Positions 53,122 to 61,537 of a stretch of 64,000 nt of DNA are shown piece after piece. The stretch is taken from contig NZ_CP041360.1 in the NCBI RefSeq assembly GCF_006965485.1, forward strand, positions 2,976,001 to 3,040,000. Direction: 5' to 3'. Positions within the stretch are counted from its first letter, which is position 1. Every line of letters begins with the position of its first letter. A program made the translations under genes and the position numbers. The notes under the pieces are model-generated. The model worked only from the letters and a program-made list of their open reading frames with translations, did not search any database and was not told where the DNA came from. Origin of the DNA: Spirosoma sp. KCTC 42546 (GTDB lineage: Bacteria > Bacteroidota > Bacteroidia > Cytophagales > Spirosomataceae).

Positions 53122-53784
53122 CTATTCCTTTTCTAACGCCCGGATATCGGCAATAAGATTTTGCACGGACGATATATTGAGGCCATTGTAAATGCCACGA
53201 ATGCGCCGTTTTTTATCGGTTAACACAAAATTTTCGGTGTGTAAAAAAACGTCGGTGTCTCTTTTTTCGCCAAGATCTTCTTCGACGAAGTAGAATTTTC
53301 GTCCGAGGTTATATATTTCTTCTTTACTGCCAGTAAGCAATAGCCATTTACGAGCATCTACCTTTTTTGATTTAGCAAACGCTTGTAGTCGAGCCACGCT
53401 GTCTTTGTCCGGCGTTACGGAGTGAGAAATAAGCTGAATGTTTTTATCGAGGAGGAAGGTATCCTGTAACACCTTCATATTGATGGTCATGCGTGGGCAA
53501 ATACCTGGACAGGTCGTAAAAAAGAAGTTAGCAACACATATCTTCCCATCCATGTTTTTTTCGGTGAATGCCTGCCCCGTGTGCGCAGTAAGCTTAAAAG
53601 GCCGTATGCGATGAAAATTGTCCGATACTTCTTTGTCAAAATGGGGAGTGAAGTCAGAGGTGTTATAATAGGGTAATTTCCGTTCCTGCGGCTGCTCACA
53701 GGTGGTCAGCAGGACAATCAATACAACTAGTAAACTATAGTTAATTCGTTGTTGGTATGTAGTTGACATTGATAAGGGTTGCAA
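53122..53784 (-). CDS. SCO1/SenC family copper lipoprotein
   Basis: This SCO protein is a thioredoxin-fold metallochaperone for the copper site of cytochrome oxidase. The lipobox is LLTTC, the metal or redox motif CPGIC is in NFFFTTCPGICPRM, and the conserved His is in VFLHTENFVLTD. Length is 220 aa from 53784, or 215 aa from 53769. It lies downstream of two other lipoprotein genes on the same strand. Confidence 0.93.
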   Translation of the reverse strand: MQPLSMSTTYQQRINYSLLVVLIVLLTTCEQPQERKLPYYNTSDFTPHFDKEVSDNFHRIRPFKLTAHTGQAFTEKNMDGKICVANFFFTTCPGICPRMTINMKVLQDTFLLDKNIQLISHSVTPDKDSVARLQAFAKSKKVDARKWLLLTGSKEEIYNLGRKFYFVEEDLGEKRDTDVFLHTENFVLTDKKRRIRGIYNGLNISSVQNLIADIRALEKE

Positions 53785-53804
53785 GGCGGGAAGGTACAGT
53801 CCGT

Positions 53805-54461
53805 TTATTGGGATTTTATTTTCTGCTTACGAAGTGTATAACAAAGTGCAGCTTGTTGTAGGCCGTATCGATGACCATCTTTGGCTACATAGTTCAGATA
53901 CAGTTTTCCATTCTCTCGCCAGCCTTGTTGAAGCCCATCTTCATGGTCATCGGTGTAGGTAGTAAATAAATAAGGCTTGCCATTCTTGTACCATCGTTTT
54001 TGTTGACCTTCTCGTTTTTCGTCAAAATAGGTGTAATCAAATTTAAGGATTCCCCGCTCCGGCCAATAGCCATAATGCCGGCCCGTGCTCAGGTTATTCC
54101 TATAAAGCCGCACTTCATATGGATGCCCATTTTCATAGAAACTTTTATACCGGCCATGTAACCTTCCCTGATATACGGAGGCATAGGTTTTTACGGTGCC
54201 GTTCGGGTAAAGCTCTTTTAGAATACCCGAATATTTTTTGTTGTTCAACAGATAAATGCCGTTAAGCACCGCCAATCTTTGGTCACTCCCTAACACAGTA
54301 TCCTTTGGAATGCCCGTTGTGTCAATGGTGTAATCCTTCGCCTGTATTAGTTTGGTCGTTGCTGTTGATTCATTGACACAACTGCTTATTGCCACCACAA
54401 AGCAGCAATAAGCAGTTGCCAACAGAAAGATTCTATTGAGTGAATGTTCCCTTTGTACCAT
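53805..54461 (-). CDS. YwqK-like (MORN-variant repeat) lipoprotein
   Basis: The 218-aa protein starts with a lipoprotein signal (AISSC, Cys near 28). The mature part has repeats of the antitoxin-component YwqK type: YPNGTVKTYASVYQGRLHGRYKSFYENG and KRWYKNGKPYLFTTYTDDHEDGLQQGW. The name antitoxin is family history only. The start overlaps the upstream YHYH gene by 29 bases in another frame. Confidence 0.87.
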   Translation of the reverse strand: MVQREHSLNRIFLLATAYCCFVVAISSCVNESTATTKLIQAKDYTIDTTGIPKDTVLGSDQRLAVLNGIYLLNNKKYSGILKELYPNGTVKTYASVYQGRLHGRYKSFYENGHPYEVRLYRNNLSTGRHYGYWPERGILKFDYTYFDEKREGQQKRWYKNGKPYLFTTYTDDHEDGLQQGWRENGKLYLNYVAKDGHRYGLQQAALCYTLRKQKIKSQ

Positions 54462-55185
54462 AATAGCTACCCGATTTAAGGATGTAATAGCCCGTATTTA
54501 GATAGTTCTCATTTCGAGTATGGTAATGGTAAATTCCGTCTGGAAACTCAGTAGTAGCAGCGGTATGGCCATTATAAGCATCAAGGTTGCTCGGGTAGGT
54601 GCCATCTTTATCCTTGCGACCGTATAAAGGGAAACCATCTCGTAAAAATCCTACTAGTTTGGCATCATCGGTCGTTGTATACGTACCCGTAACGTGATAA
54701 TGATAATCGCCTGCTTGCGCTGGGTGAGCACCAGCTCCATCAAACGAGGTGATGGTCCCCGCGTTTAAGGCGACATTACCCCCTTCGTTATTATTGAAAA
54801 TAGGGGCACCCGTGATTGCCAGTCCAATAGCCCCAAGCGATGTTTCCTCATGGGTGCTTGCCCCAGCAGGTTTGGCTGGAATGGTCATGGTATAGTTTTG
54901 AGCAACCATCGTATTGGGGTTGGCCGCATGACCTGACGGAAATGGTTCATATAAGGCATTGCCCACACCCCAGTAAGGCGTTTTATGATTTGGGCGACCA
55001 TCGCTTTTTAATATCAGGTTATCACCACTGGTGGTAATTGTAACCCCGCTTGCAAACTTGGCCTTCACCACGCTGGTAATATCCACACTACCTGTAGTAA
55101 TAGGTGTGGTTGTGCTGGAGGTGTCATCGCTCTTGCTACAGGCCAGCACGCTTAATAGCAACATTGGAAATATTAGTTTCTGCAT
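54433..55185 (-). CDS. YHYH domain lipoprotein
   Basis: This 250-aa protein has a lipobox (VLAC, Cys near 16) after MQKLIFPML. The YHYH domain (about 75-245) contains GDYHYHVTG and DGIYHYHTRNE, with pairs of His and Tyr that may bind metal, and LRDGFPLYGRKDKDG. The start at 55185 is chosen for its signal peptide over 55230. It is the first of three lipoprotein genes (YHYH, YwqK-like, SCO), which suggests a shared surface or copper-linked job. Confidence 0.9.
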   Translation of the reverse strand: MQKLIFPMLLLSVLACSKSDDTSSTTTPITTGSVDITSVVKAKFASGVTITTSGDNLILKSDGRPNHKTPYWGVGNALYEPFPSGHAANPNTMVAQNYTMTIPAKPAGASTHEETSLGAIGLAITGAPIFNNNEGGNVALNAGTITSFDGAGAHPAQAGDYHYHVTGTYTTTDDAKLVGFLRDGFPLYGRKDKDGTYPSNLDAYNGHTAATTEFPDGIYHYHTRNENYLNTGYYILKSGSYYGTKGTFTQ

Positions 55186-55642
55186 TTTTTTTAGTTTTCC
55201 TGTTGGACGGATGATTGGTCTTCGGGTCATTAGACGACCAGTTGAAAAAAAACCTACGGCTACCAGAAAACTTTTTTGCTAGATAATCAATGCAGATTAT
55301 TCTTGGCCATGAAGCCTCCACCCCCAGAAGGCAGACTGAATTCGATAATGCGAAATGTGTTGCTGTGTAAGCCCAGAAGCTCCTAAAGTATGGAGCTTGA
55401 ATTGACGAAAAGCAGATTACCCTGATGAATAAGACGGGCGTCTGATTCGTGATTGTGCCTGGTAAATGGGCTGTTTTTGGCGTAAAGTGTGCATGGGTAA
55501 GGTTCGTCCCGACGCAAAGATTACACTAATACAAGCGAAGTGGCAGATAGGACTCAGTCGCCCGTTTCCCGAACTGGCGTTAAATCTATACTATAGCTGA
55601 CCTGCTGTTGGACATTTTCAGGAAACCAATTTGCTCTCTTAC
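55186..55642. other. Intergenic stretch without a recognised gene
   Basis: About 457 bases between minus-strand genes. I see no ORF of believable length, RNA gene or long hairpin; a short AGCTCC...GGAGCT stem lies near 55379. It may hold a promoter for the YHYH gene. Confidence 0.4.
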
Positions 55643-56347
55643 CTATACGTTAGAACCCTTTCCGGCTTCATCAATAACAAATCGAATGGAGCTAAAGGAG
55701 TTCGTGAGGGCCAATTTCGTTTCTTTGGGGTTGAGCCAGGCCAGTTTCTCAATGTCCTCATCGGCCTGAGGTGTCATATGGCTATCATCTAAAACGCTCA
55801 TTCTGTACCACTTAGTTCGTTTCAGGATACGGTTGCCGTTAAGTTTATAGGTATGCCAGGTGGTGCAGATCCGTTCACTAACGGCTACCCGAACTCCAGT
55901 TTCTTCTTCTACTTCGCGGGCAGCCCCCTGTTTCGATGATTCGCCAGCGTCTAACTTCCCTTTGGGAAGATCCCAAACACCCCGACGGAACATCAGCAGT
56001 ATTTTGTCTCCCTTATAAACGATACCCCCCGCTGCTTTAATGACTTTAAATGGCTTTTTAATGGCCTCTTCGCAGGCTGCCTTATCAAGGCAGCCCAACG
56101 TAATAGACAGCAAATGACTGGCATCTGCTTTTTGAAGAAGATTGAGAACTTTACTGACTGTGGCTGGAGTTGTGTTCAGGACTAGTAGATGCCCGTGCAG
56201 GGAATCTTCCTTGAGCGACTCTAAACGTGCATCGACAATCTCATCATAATCAGTAAAGGTCGGACTATTCGACCCAGAATTGGTAAGTTGCGCAGCGGCT
56301 TTGGGGCCAACGAGCCGGATTGGGCGGTCGTTAATAAAAACAATCAT
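55643..56347 (-). CDS. Nudix hydrolase with N-terminal extension
   Basis: The 234-aa protein has an extra N-terminal part of about 100 residues that is not a recognised domain, followed by a Nudix domain. The Nudix box is in PKGKLDAGESSKQGAAREVEEETGV. FRRGVWDLPKGKL suggests a MutT-like or diadenosine-polyphosphate-type branch. The substrate is unknown. Confidence 0.9.
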   Translation of the reverse strand: MIVFINDRPIRLVGPKAAAQLTNSGSNSPTFTDYDEIVDARLESLKEDSLHGHLLVLNTTPATVSKVLNLLQKADASHLLSITLGCLDKAACEEAIKKPFKVIKAAGGIVYKGDKILLMFRRGVWDLPKGKLDAGESSKQGAAREVEEETGVRVAVSERICTTWHTYKLNGNRILKRTKWYRMSVLDDSHMTPQADEDIEKLAWLNPKETKLALTNSFSSIRFVIDEAGKGSNV

Positions 56348-56412
56348 CAGAACAATAAGCGGATCAAGTCGTAAAAGTAGTGAAACTGACGGTCTGTCAC
56401 ACGGTCAATTTA

Positions 56413-56443
56413 GTTGCAAACCAGTTCAGTTTCTATATTTTTG
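56413..56443 (+). promoter_or_regulatory. Promoter for the second CNNM/CBS gene
   Basis: GTTG at 56413 and TATTTTTG at 56436 (perfect TAnnTTTG) are 23 bases apart. The promoter lies downstream of an ATG at 56380 and upstream of GTG 56467, which fixes the latter as the likely start. Confidence 0.5.
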
Positions 56444-56466
56444 CAATAAGTCAACCTACTTCCTTT

Positions 56467-57756
56467 GTGGAACTCCTCATTATATTACTCCTGACCATTC
56501 TGAACGGCGTGTTCTCGATGTCAGAAATTGCTCTAGTCTCATCGCGTAAGTCCAAATTAGAAACTGCCGCCAAAAACGGTGATCGCCGTGCGCAGGTAGC
56601 GCTCGACCTGTCAAACTCCCCCAACCGATTTTTGTCAACAGTACAGATCGGTATCACGCTGATTGGTATTTTACTTGGTATTTTTTCGGGCGATAAACTG
56701 ACGGACGATGTTCAGAATTTTGTTGCCCAGATAGATATTCTCCGGCCTTATGCGCACTCGGTGTCCGTTGTACTGGTTTTGTTTCTGCTGACCTATCTCT
56801 CGTTGGTCTTTGGCGAACTAGTGCCGAAACGCATTGGTCTGTCGAATCCCGAAGGCATTGCCAAAACAATGGCAGCCCCCATGATTTTTCTTTCGAAACT
56901 AACCTCACCTTTTATTGCACTGCTCACGGTTTCGAGCGATTTGTTGCTTAAGATTCTGAATATCAAACCCAATGAGAGTGCCGTAACGGAAGAAGAAATT
57001 AAAAGTTTGATTCAGGAAGGGACCTCGGGTGGCGCCATTGAGGAAATTGAACAGGAAATTGTTCAGAATGTATTTCAGCTTGGCGACCGTAAGATTACCT
57101 CCCTTATGACCAATCGACAGGAGATCGTGTACCTCGATCTGGAAGATGAGCCGTTTGAAAATAAGGCCAAAATTCTAGACTATAAGCATTCGGTTTACCC
57201 ACTTTGTAACGGCAGCGTCGATGAGGTAGTGGGCCTGATTTATTCGAAAGATTTTCTAGGAAAAGACCTCGATACGGAGCTTCTGCGCTTGACTGATATG
57301 AAGCGGGATGCGTTGTTTATCCCCGAAAATAACAAGGCTTATCAGGTATTGGAGCGCTTCCGGGAACGGCGGCAGTATGTTGGCGTAATCGTTGATGAGT
57401 ACGGTGGGGTTCTGGGAGTGATCACGCTTAACGATATCCTGGATGTGCTGGTTGGCGATATTAATGACGATGTTCACTCCGATTACGAAATCCGTGAGCG
57501 GGAAGATGGCAGTTTCCTGATTGATGCTCAATTGCCGTTCGAAGATTTTCTCTCTTATTTTTCCATTAATATCAATGCCCAGGCTAGACGAGAATTAACG
57601 GGTTTCGATACGCTCGGTGGTTTTGCGCTCCATATCCTGAAAGACATTCCTAAAGCGGGGGAAACGTTCGTTTGGCATAAGTACCAGTTCGAGATTGTGG
57701 ATATGGATAAAAGCCGGATTGATAAGATTTTGGTGAAGAAATTAATCGAAGAATAA
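56467..57756 (+). CDS. CNNM/CorC-type hemolysin-family membrane protein with CBS pair
   Basis: This 429-aa protein has a CNNM domain (LIILLLTILNGVFSMSEIALVSSRKSKLE, helices to about 160), a CBS pair (ITSLMTNRQEIVYLDLEDE, then VGVIVDEYGGVLGVITLNDILDVLVG) and a CorC/HlyC C-terminal domain. It is the second member in the window, only distantly similar to the one at 25698. GTG 56467 is chosen because a promoter precedes it and the protein then begins at the first helix. A role in divalent metal export is a family guess. Confidence 0.9.
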   Translation: MELLIILLLTILNGVFSMSEIALVSSRKSKLETAAKNGDRRAQVALDLSNSPNRFLSTVQIGITLIGILLGIFSGDKLTDDVQNFVAQIDILRPYAHSVSVVLVLFLLTYLSLVFGELVPKRIGLSNPEGIAKTMAAPMIFLSKLTSPFIALLTVSSDLLLKILNIKPNESAVTEEEIKSLIQEGTSGGAIEEIEQEIVQNVFQLGDRKITSLMTNRQEIVYLDLEDEPFENKAKILDYKHSVYPLCNGSVDEVVGLIYSKDFLGKDLDTELLRLTDMKRDALFIPENNKAYQVLERFRERRQYVGVIVDEYGGVLGVITLNDILDVLVGDINDDVHSDYEIREREDGSFLIDAQLPFEDFLSYFSININAQARRELTGFDTLGGFALHILKDIPKAGETFVWHKYQFEIVDMDKSRIDKILVKKLIEE

Positions 57757-57821
57757 TTCCTGTTTGTAAACAGCTATCGGGTGTTACGGGTTATCAATGA
57801 GAACTAAACTCATCGACGCCC

Positions 57822-58172
57822 ATGCGACACTTCATGCTTAACCCCAGCGAGTTAACCGGCGGTGACTCCAGCCGCGTGCAAACCGGTATGGAAAATGATC
57901 CTAATGCTGATGAGGAAGTCATTGATCAGCGCGATGGTCTCTCGTCTCAGGAATCCTATCCCGAGCCAGTTAGTTCTGACCAGATTGAGTCGAGCGATGC
58001 CCAGCCCGCCAAAATTGCACCTGATGATCTGGCCGATTCAATTGCGTATGCGCTCGATGGGAGCGGACCAGGCCCTACCAATGCAAAGCCTAATGTATCA
58101 GGTCACGATGTACTTACAGAAGGGACTTCTGGAGCCGGACCCGAAGAAGAGGAAGCCCTTTTTGGCAAGTAA
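57822..58172 (+). CDS. Hypothetical acidic, disordered protein
   Basis: This 116-aa protein is rich in Asp, Glu, Ser, Pro and Gly (for example DPNADEEVIDQRDGLSSQE and AGPEEEEALFGK), with no hydrophobic core, and is probably disordered. It follows the CNNM gene by 65 bases and its stop abuts the stop of the ABC exporter on the other strand. An overlapping ORF in another frame (57862-58215) is less credible because it is Pro/Met-rich and runs into the exporter. Confidence 0.55.
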   Translation: MRHFMLNPSELTGGDSSRVQTGMENDPNADEEVIDQRDGLSSQESYPEPVSSDQIESSDAQPAKIAPDDLADSIAYALDGSGPGPTNAKPNVSGHDVLTEGTSGAGPEEEEALFGK

Positions 58173-59942
58173 CTACACCACTTCTTTATACTGCATGCGG
58201 TACAAATTAGCGTAGAAGCCCTCTTGTTGTAGCAATTCTTCGTGGTTGCCCTGCTCAACAATGCGGCCTTTGTCGACCACAATGATGTTATTGGCTTTCT
58301 GAATGGTCGACAGACGGTGAGCGATTACGATAGCTGTACGGCCTTTCATCAGCTTGCTGATCGCATTCTGAATCATCTCCTCTGTTTCGGTATCTACAGA
58401 TGAAGTGGCTTCGTCAAGCACAATGATTTTGGGGTCTTGCACCATAGCCCGAACAAACGAAATCAATTGCCGCTGTCCAACCGAGAGGGTGGAACCGCGT
58501 TCCATGACGTTGTACTGATAAGCGCCTGGAAGTCGTTCGATGAAGTCGTGAACACCAACTAATTTTGCGGCTTCCACAATTTTATCGTGGCTGATTGTTT
58601 TATCGCCCAGGGTAATGTTGTTTTCTATGGTATCGGAGAACAGGAAAACGTCCTGTAGCACAACGCCAATGTTCCGACGTAAATGCCCTAGCTCATATTC
58701 ATGAACGTCGACGCCATCGATCTTGATTTCGCCTTTGTTAATATCATAAAAGCGGCTCAATAAGTTAATAATGGATGATTTACCCGCGCCTGTTGCGCCC
58801 ACAAAGGCCACCGTTTCGCCCGCGTTGACCCGGAACGAAATATCGCGGAGTACCCAGTCTTCATTATTATAGGCAAACCAAACATGGTCAAATTCGACTT
58901 TTCCCTGAATAGCCGTAGGCGTAAAGGAACCGTTATCAACGGTAAATTCGTCGCTATCTAAAAGTTTCAGAATGCGGTCGGTGCTGACGATACCCATCTG
59001 GAGTGTGTTAAACCGATCGGCCAGCATCCGAATAGGACGGAAGAACAAGTTGATAAACATCACGAATGCTGTAACCGTCCCGAACGTAACATCGGAGTGA
59101 ATAATCTGCGTTGCTCCATACCAGACGACCAAGCCAACCGCTACTGCCGATATTATATCGGCAACGGGATAATAAACGGAGTAGTACCAGATGGAGCGAA
59201 TGTTAGCAGCCCGGTGTTCGTCGTTGATAACCCGAAACTTTTCGGCTTCGATTTTCTCACTACCAAAAATCTGGACAATGTTCATGCCCGTAATATGCTC
59301 CTGCACAAACGAGTTCAGGTTGGCAACCGCAGTCCGCACCTCATTGAAGGATTTTTTGATTTTCTCCTTGAACACATAGGTGCTGAATAACATCAACGGA
59401 ATGGTCGACAGACTGATAGCCGCCAACCGCCAGTCGGTGTAGACCATCACCCCAATAATCAGGACCAGTTGCAAAATATCACCCGCAATAGCCGCCATAC
59501 CTTCGCTAAACACATCGGCCAGCGTTTCTACGTCCGAAATGGACCGCGTAACTAGTCGACCGATAGGGGTGTTATCGAAGAATTTTAGGCGCAGATGTAG
59601 AATTTTGCGGTATAACTGGGTCCGAATATCACGGATCACATACTGCCCCAACCAGCCTGATAAATAGGTGTTTAAAAATTGAATGACGGCCTGAACCACC
59701 AGTACACCAATCATAATGACCAGCATTTGGGTCAACTTCTGGTAGTCGCCCATCGCAATCACGTTATCGATCGTATAGCGAATGAGTAAAGGTGTTAGTG
59801 GTGCCAGGCAGGCTGCCAGCATAATAATCCCTATCAAAAGATAAAAACGAGTTTGATAAGGTTTTACAAACGCATATAGTCGGCGGAGAATGGCGAGGTC
59901 AAAAATCCGACCGCTTTTCTGTTCTTCGTTCACGGAAAGCAA
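58173..59942 (-). CDS. MsbA-like ABC exporter
   Basis: This half-transporter of 589 aa has a six-helix membrane domain (about 30-330) and an ATPase domain with Walker A GATGAGKSS, Q-loop LQDVFLFSDTIENN, signature LSVGQRQ, Walker B IIVLDEATSSVD and switch His in IAHRLS. The VEQGNHEELL end is typical of MsbA/multidrug-like exporters. The substrate is unknown; lipid-A-core or lipid transport is possible. It is transcribed alone. Confidence 0.93.
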   Translation of the reverse strand: MLSVNEEQKSGRIFDLAILRRLYAFVKPYQTRFYLLIGIIMLAACLAPLTPLLIRYTIDNVIAMGDYQKLTQMLVIMIGVLVVQAVIQFLNTYLSGWLGQYVIRDIRTQLYRKILHLRLKFFDNTPIGRLVTRSISDVETLADVFSEGMAAIAGDILQLVLIIGVMVYTDWRLAAISLSTIPLMLFSTYVFKEKIKKSFNEVRTAVANLNSFVQEHITGMNIVQIFGSEKIEAEKFRVINDEHRAANIRSIWYYSVYYPVADIISAVAVGLVVWYGATQIIHSDVTFGTVTAFVMFINLFFRPIRMLADRFNTLQMGIVSTDRILKLLDSDEFTVDNGSFTPTAIQGKVEFDHVWFAYNNEDWVLRDISFRVNAGETVAFVGATGAGKSSIINLLSRFYDINKGEIKIDGVDVHEYELGHLRRNIGVVLQDVFLFSDTIENNITLGDKTISHDKIVEAAKLVGVHDFIERLPGAYQYNVMERGSTLSVGQRQLISFVRAMVQDPKIIVLDEATSSVDTETEEMIQNAISKLMKGRTAIVIAHRLSTIQKANNIIVVDKGRIVEQGNHEELLQQEGFYANLYRMQYKEVV

Positions 59943-60071
59943 AATGGCGAGTTCAAAACGGTAACAGCATTTTCCGGCCGAACGTTTCCGAATTTAGTCC
60001 ATAGCAAACGGAAACAGTAAGAACGCTATCGTTTGTCGCTTTAACAGCTATCTACGTAATCAAGCATCGAG

Positions 60072-61403
60072 ATGAATCGCCGAGACTTTGTTCAGAATAC
60101 CGCTGTTGCCGGACTGGCAACCCAGATTTTACCCTTCCCAATTTTTGGGCGAAATGCGCCCAGCGAAAAAGTGGTCATTGGCCTGATTGGCGTTCAATCG
60201 CGGGGGAGTTGGCTGGCTGGTATTTTTTCAAAACTGCCCGGTGCCGAAGTGGGCTATATCTGTGATGTAGAAGACGGAGCCATTGCCAACGGGCTGAAAG
60301 CGGTTGAAAAGGCGGGACAAACCCGTAAGCCAACCGTCATAAAAGACTTACGTAAATTGCTGGAACGAAAAGACCTCGATGCTGTTGCCATCGCCACGCC
60401 CGATCACTGGCACGCTCCAGCAGGTATTCTGGCCTGTTCGGCGGGGAAACACGTATACGTCGAAAAACCGTGTGGACATAATCCGCAGGAAGGGGAGTGG
60501 TTGCTGGAAGCCGCCCGAAAACATAACCGTATTGTACAAATGGGTAGCCAGCGCCGATCTTGGCCGACCCTGCAACAGGCGGCTAAAGATATTCAGGACG
60601 GAGCGATTGGAAAGCCTTATTTTGCCCGAGCATGGTATTACAACAACCGAAAGCCAATTGGAACCGGCAAATCCATCGCGGTTCCTACCACCCTCGATTG
60701 GGATTTATGGCAGGGCCCAGCTCCGCGAAAAGGGTATCAGGATAATGTTGTTCCCTATAACTGGCACTGGTTCTGGAATTGGGGAACGGGCGAAGCCTGT
60801 AACAACGGTACGCATGAACTTGACTGCTGCCGTTGGCTGATGGGCGTGGATTTCCCGACCAAAGTAACTTCTGCGGGCGGTCGCTATGCCTATAAAGGCG
60901 ACGACTGGCAGACGCCTGATACGCAGATCGCTACCTTTGAATTCGGTGACAAGGCGACCATTACCTGGGAAGGGTTAAGCTGTCAGGCATTTGGTCCCGA
61001 AAAAAGCGGCCGTGGCTTTACCATTTATGGCGATAAAGGAGTACTGTCTGCTCCACAAAGTGGGCCAGATTACCAGATTCTGGATTTAGGGGGCAAAGTC
61101 ATAAAAGATGTAAAGGGAGATGCACCGACCAGTACCTCTACGAATGCCGTCAGTCCGGGTGGCGAACAATTGGATGCCTATCACCTGGATAATTTCCTGG
61201 AAAGTGTCCGGGGTAAGTCAAAACCCAACGCCGATATTGCACAGGGACACAGATCAGTATTGCTGTGTCATTTGGCGAATATTTCCCAACGCACCGGAAG
61301 TATCGTTCATACAGATCCATCGAACGGCCATATTCTCCATGACAAAGAAGCCATGAAGCTGTGGGGACGTGAGTACGAAAAAGGATGGAAGCCTGTTGTT
61401 TAA
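60072..61403 (+). CDS. Exported Gfo/Idh/MocA oxidoreductase, Tat-type signal
   Basis: The 443-aa protein has a Tat signal (NRRDFVQ followed by a hydrophobic run) and a Gfo/Idh/MocA Rossmann domain (VVIGLIGVQSRGSW, VYVEKPCGHN with the EKP motif). The second domain has GEACNNGTHELDCCRWLMG, typical of this branch in Bacteroidota. It probably oxidises a sugar or inositol-like ring with a bound NAD(P), exported folded. It may pair with the DUF2264 gene 134 bases downstream. Confidence 0.93.
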   Translation: MNRRDFVQNTAVAGLATQILPFPIFGRNAPSEKVVIGLIGVQSRGSWLAGIFSKLPGAEVGYICDVEDGAIANGLKAVEKAGQTRKPTVIKDLRKLLERKDLDAVAIATPDHWHAPAGILACSAGKHVYVEKPCGHNPQEGEWLLEAARKHNRIVQMGSQRRSWPTLQQAAKDIQDGAIGKPYFARAWYYNNRKPIGTGKSIAVPTTLDWDLWQGPAPRKGYQDNVVPYNWHWFWNWGTGEACNNGTHELDCCRWLMGVDFPTKVTSAGGRYAYKGDDWQTPDTQIATFEFGDKATITWEGLSCQAFGPEKSGRGFTIYGDKGVLSAPQSGPDYQILDLGGKVIKDVKGDAPTSTSTNAVSPGGEQLDAYHLDNFLESVRGKSKPNADIAQGHRSVLLCHLANISQRTGSIVHTDPSNGHILHDKEAMKLWGREYEKGWKPVV

Positions 61404-61537
61404 TCGTCATTATTTGTCATGTGTGGTCATGAATTGTTATTTGTAGTGCATAGTCACTGATTGGTAAAACGGTATCGGAATTAGGACAATGATTGACTAC
61501 AGAATAACAATGACTGACGGCGAATGACAATAACTAT
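61404..61537. repeat. Imperfect inverted repeat rich in GTCAT words
   Basis: The gap contains several GTCATT/AATGAC words, for example TCGTCATTATTTGTCATG on the left and GAATGACAATAACT on the right. They form a long imperfect inverted repeat. Its arms are too diverged to call a terminator. Confidence 0.4.

Noticed and set aside
57862..58215. Alternative frame overlapping the acidic ORF
   Set aside because: It is Met/Pro-rich and extends over the stop of the ABC exporter; the acidic frame is more believable.
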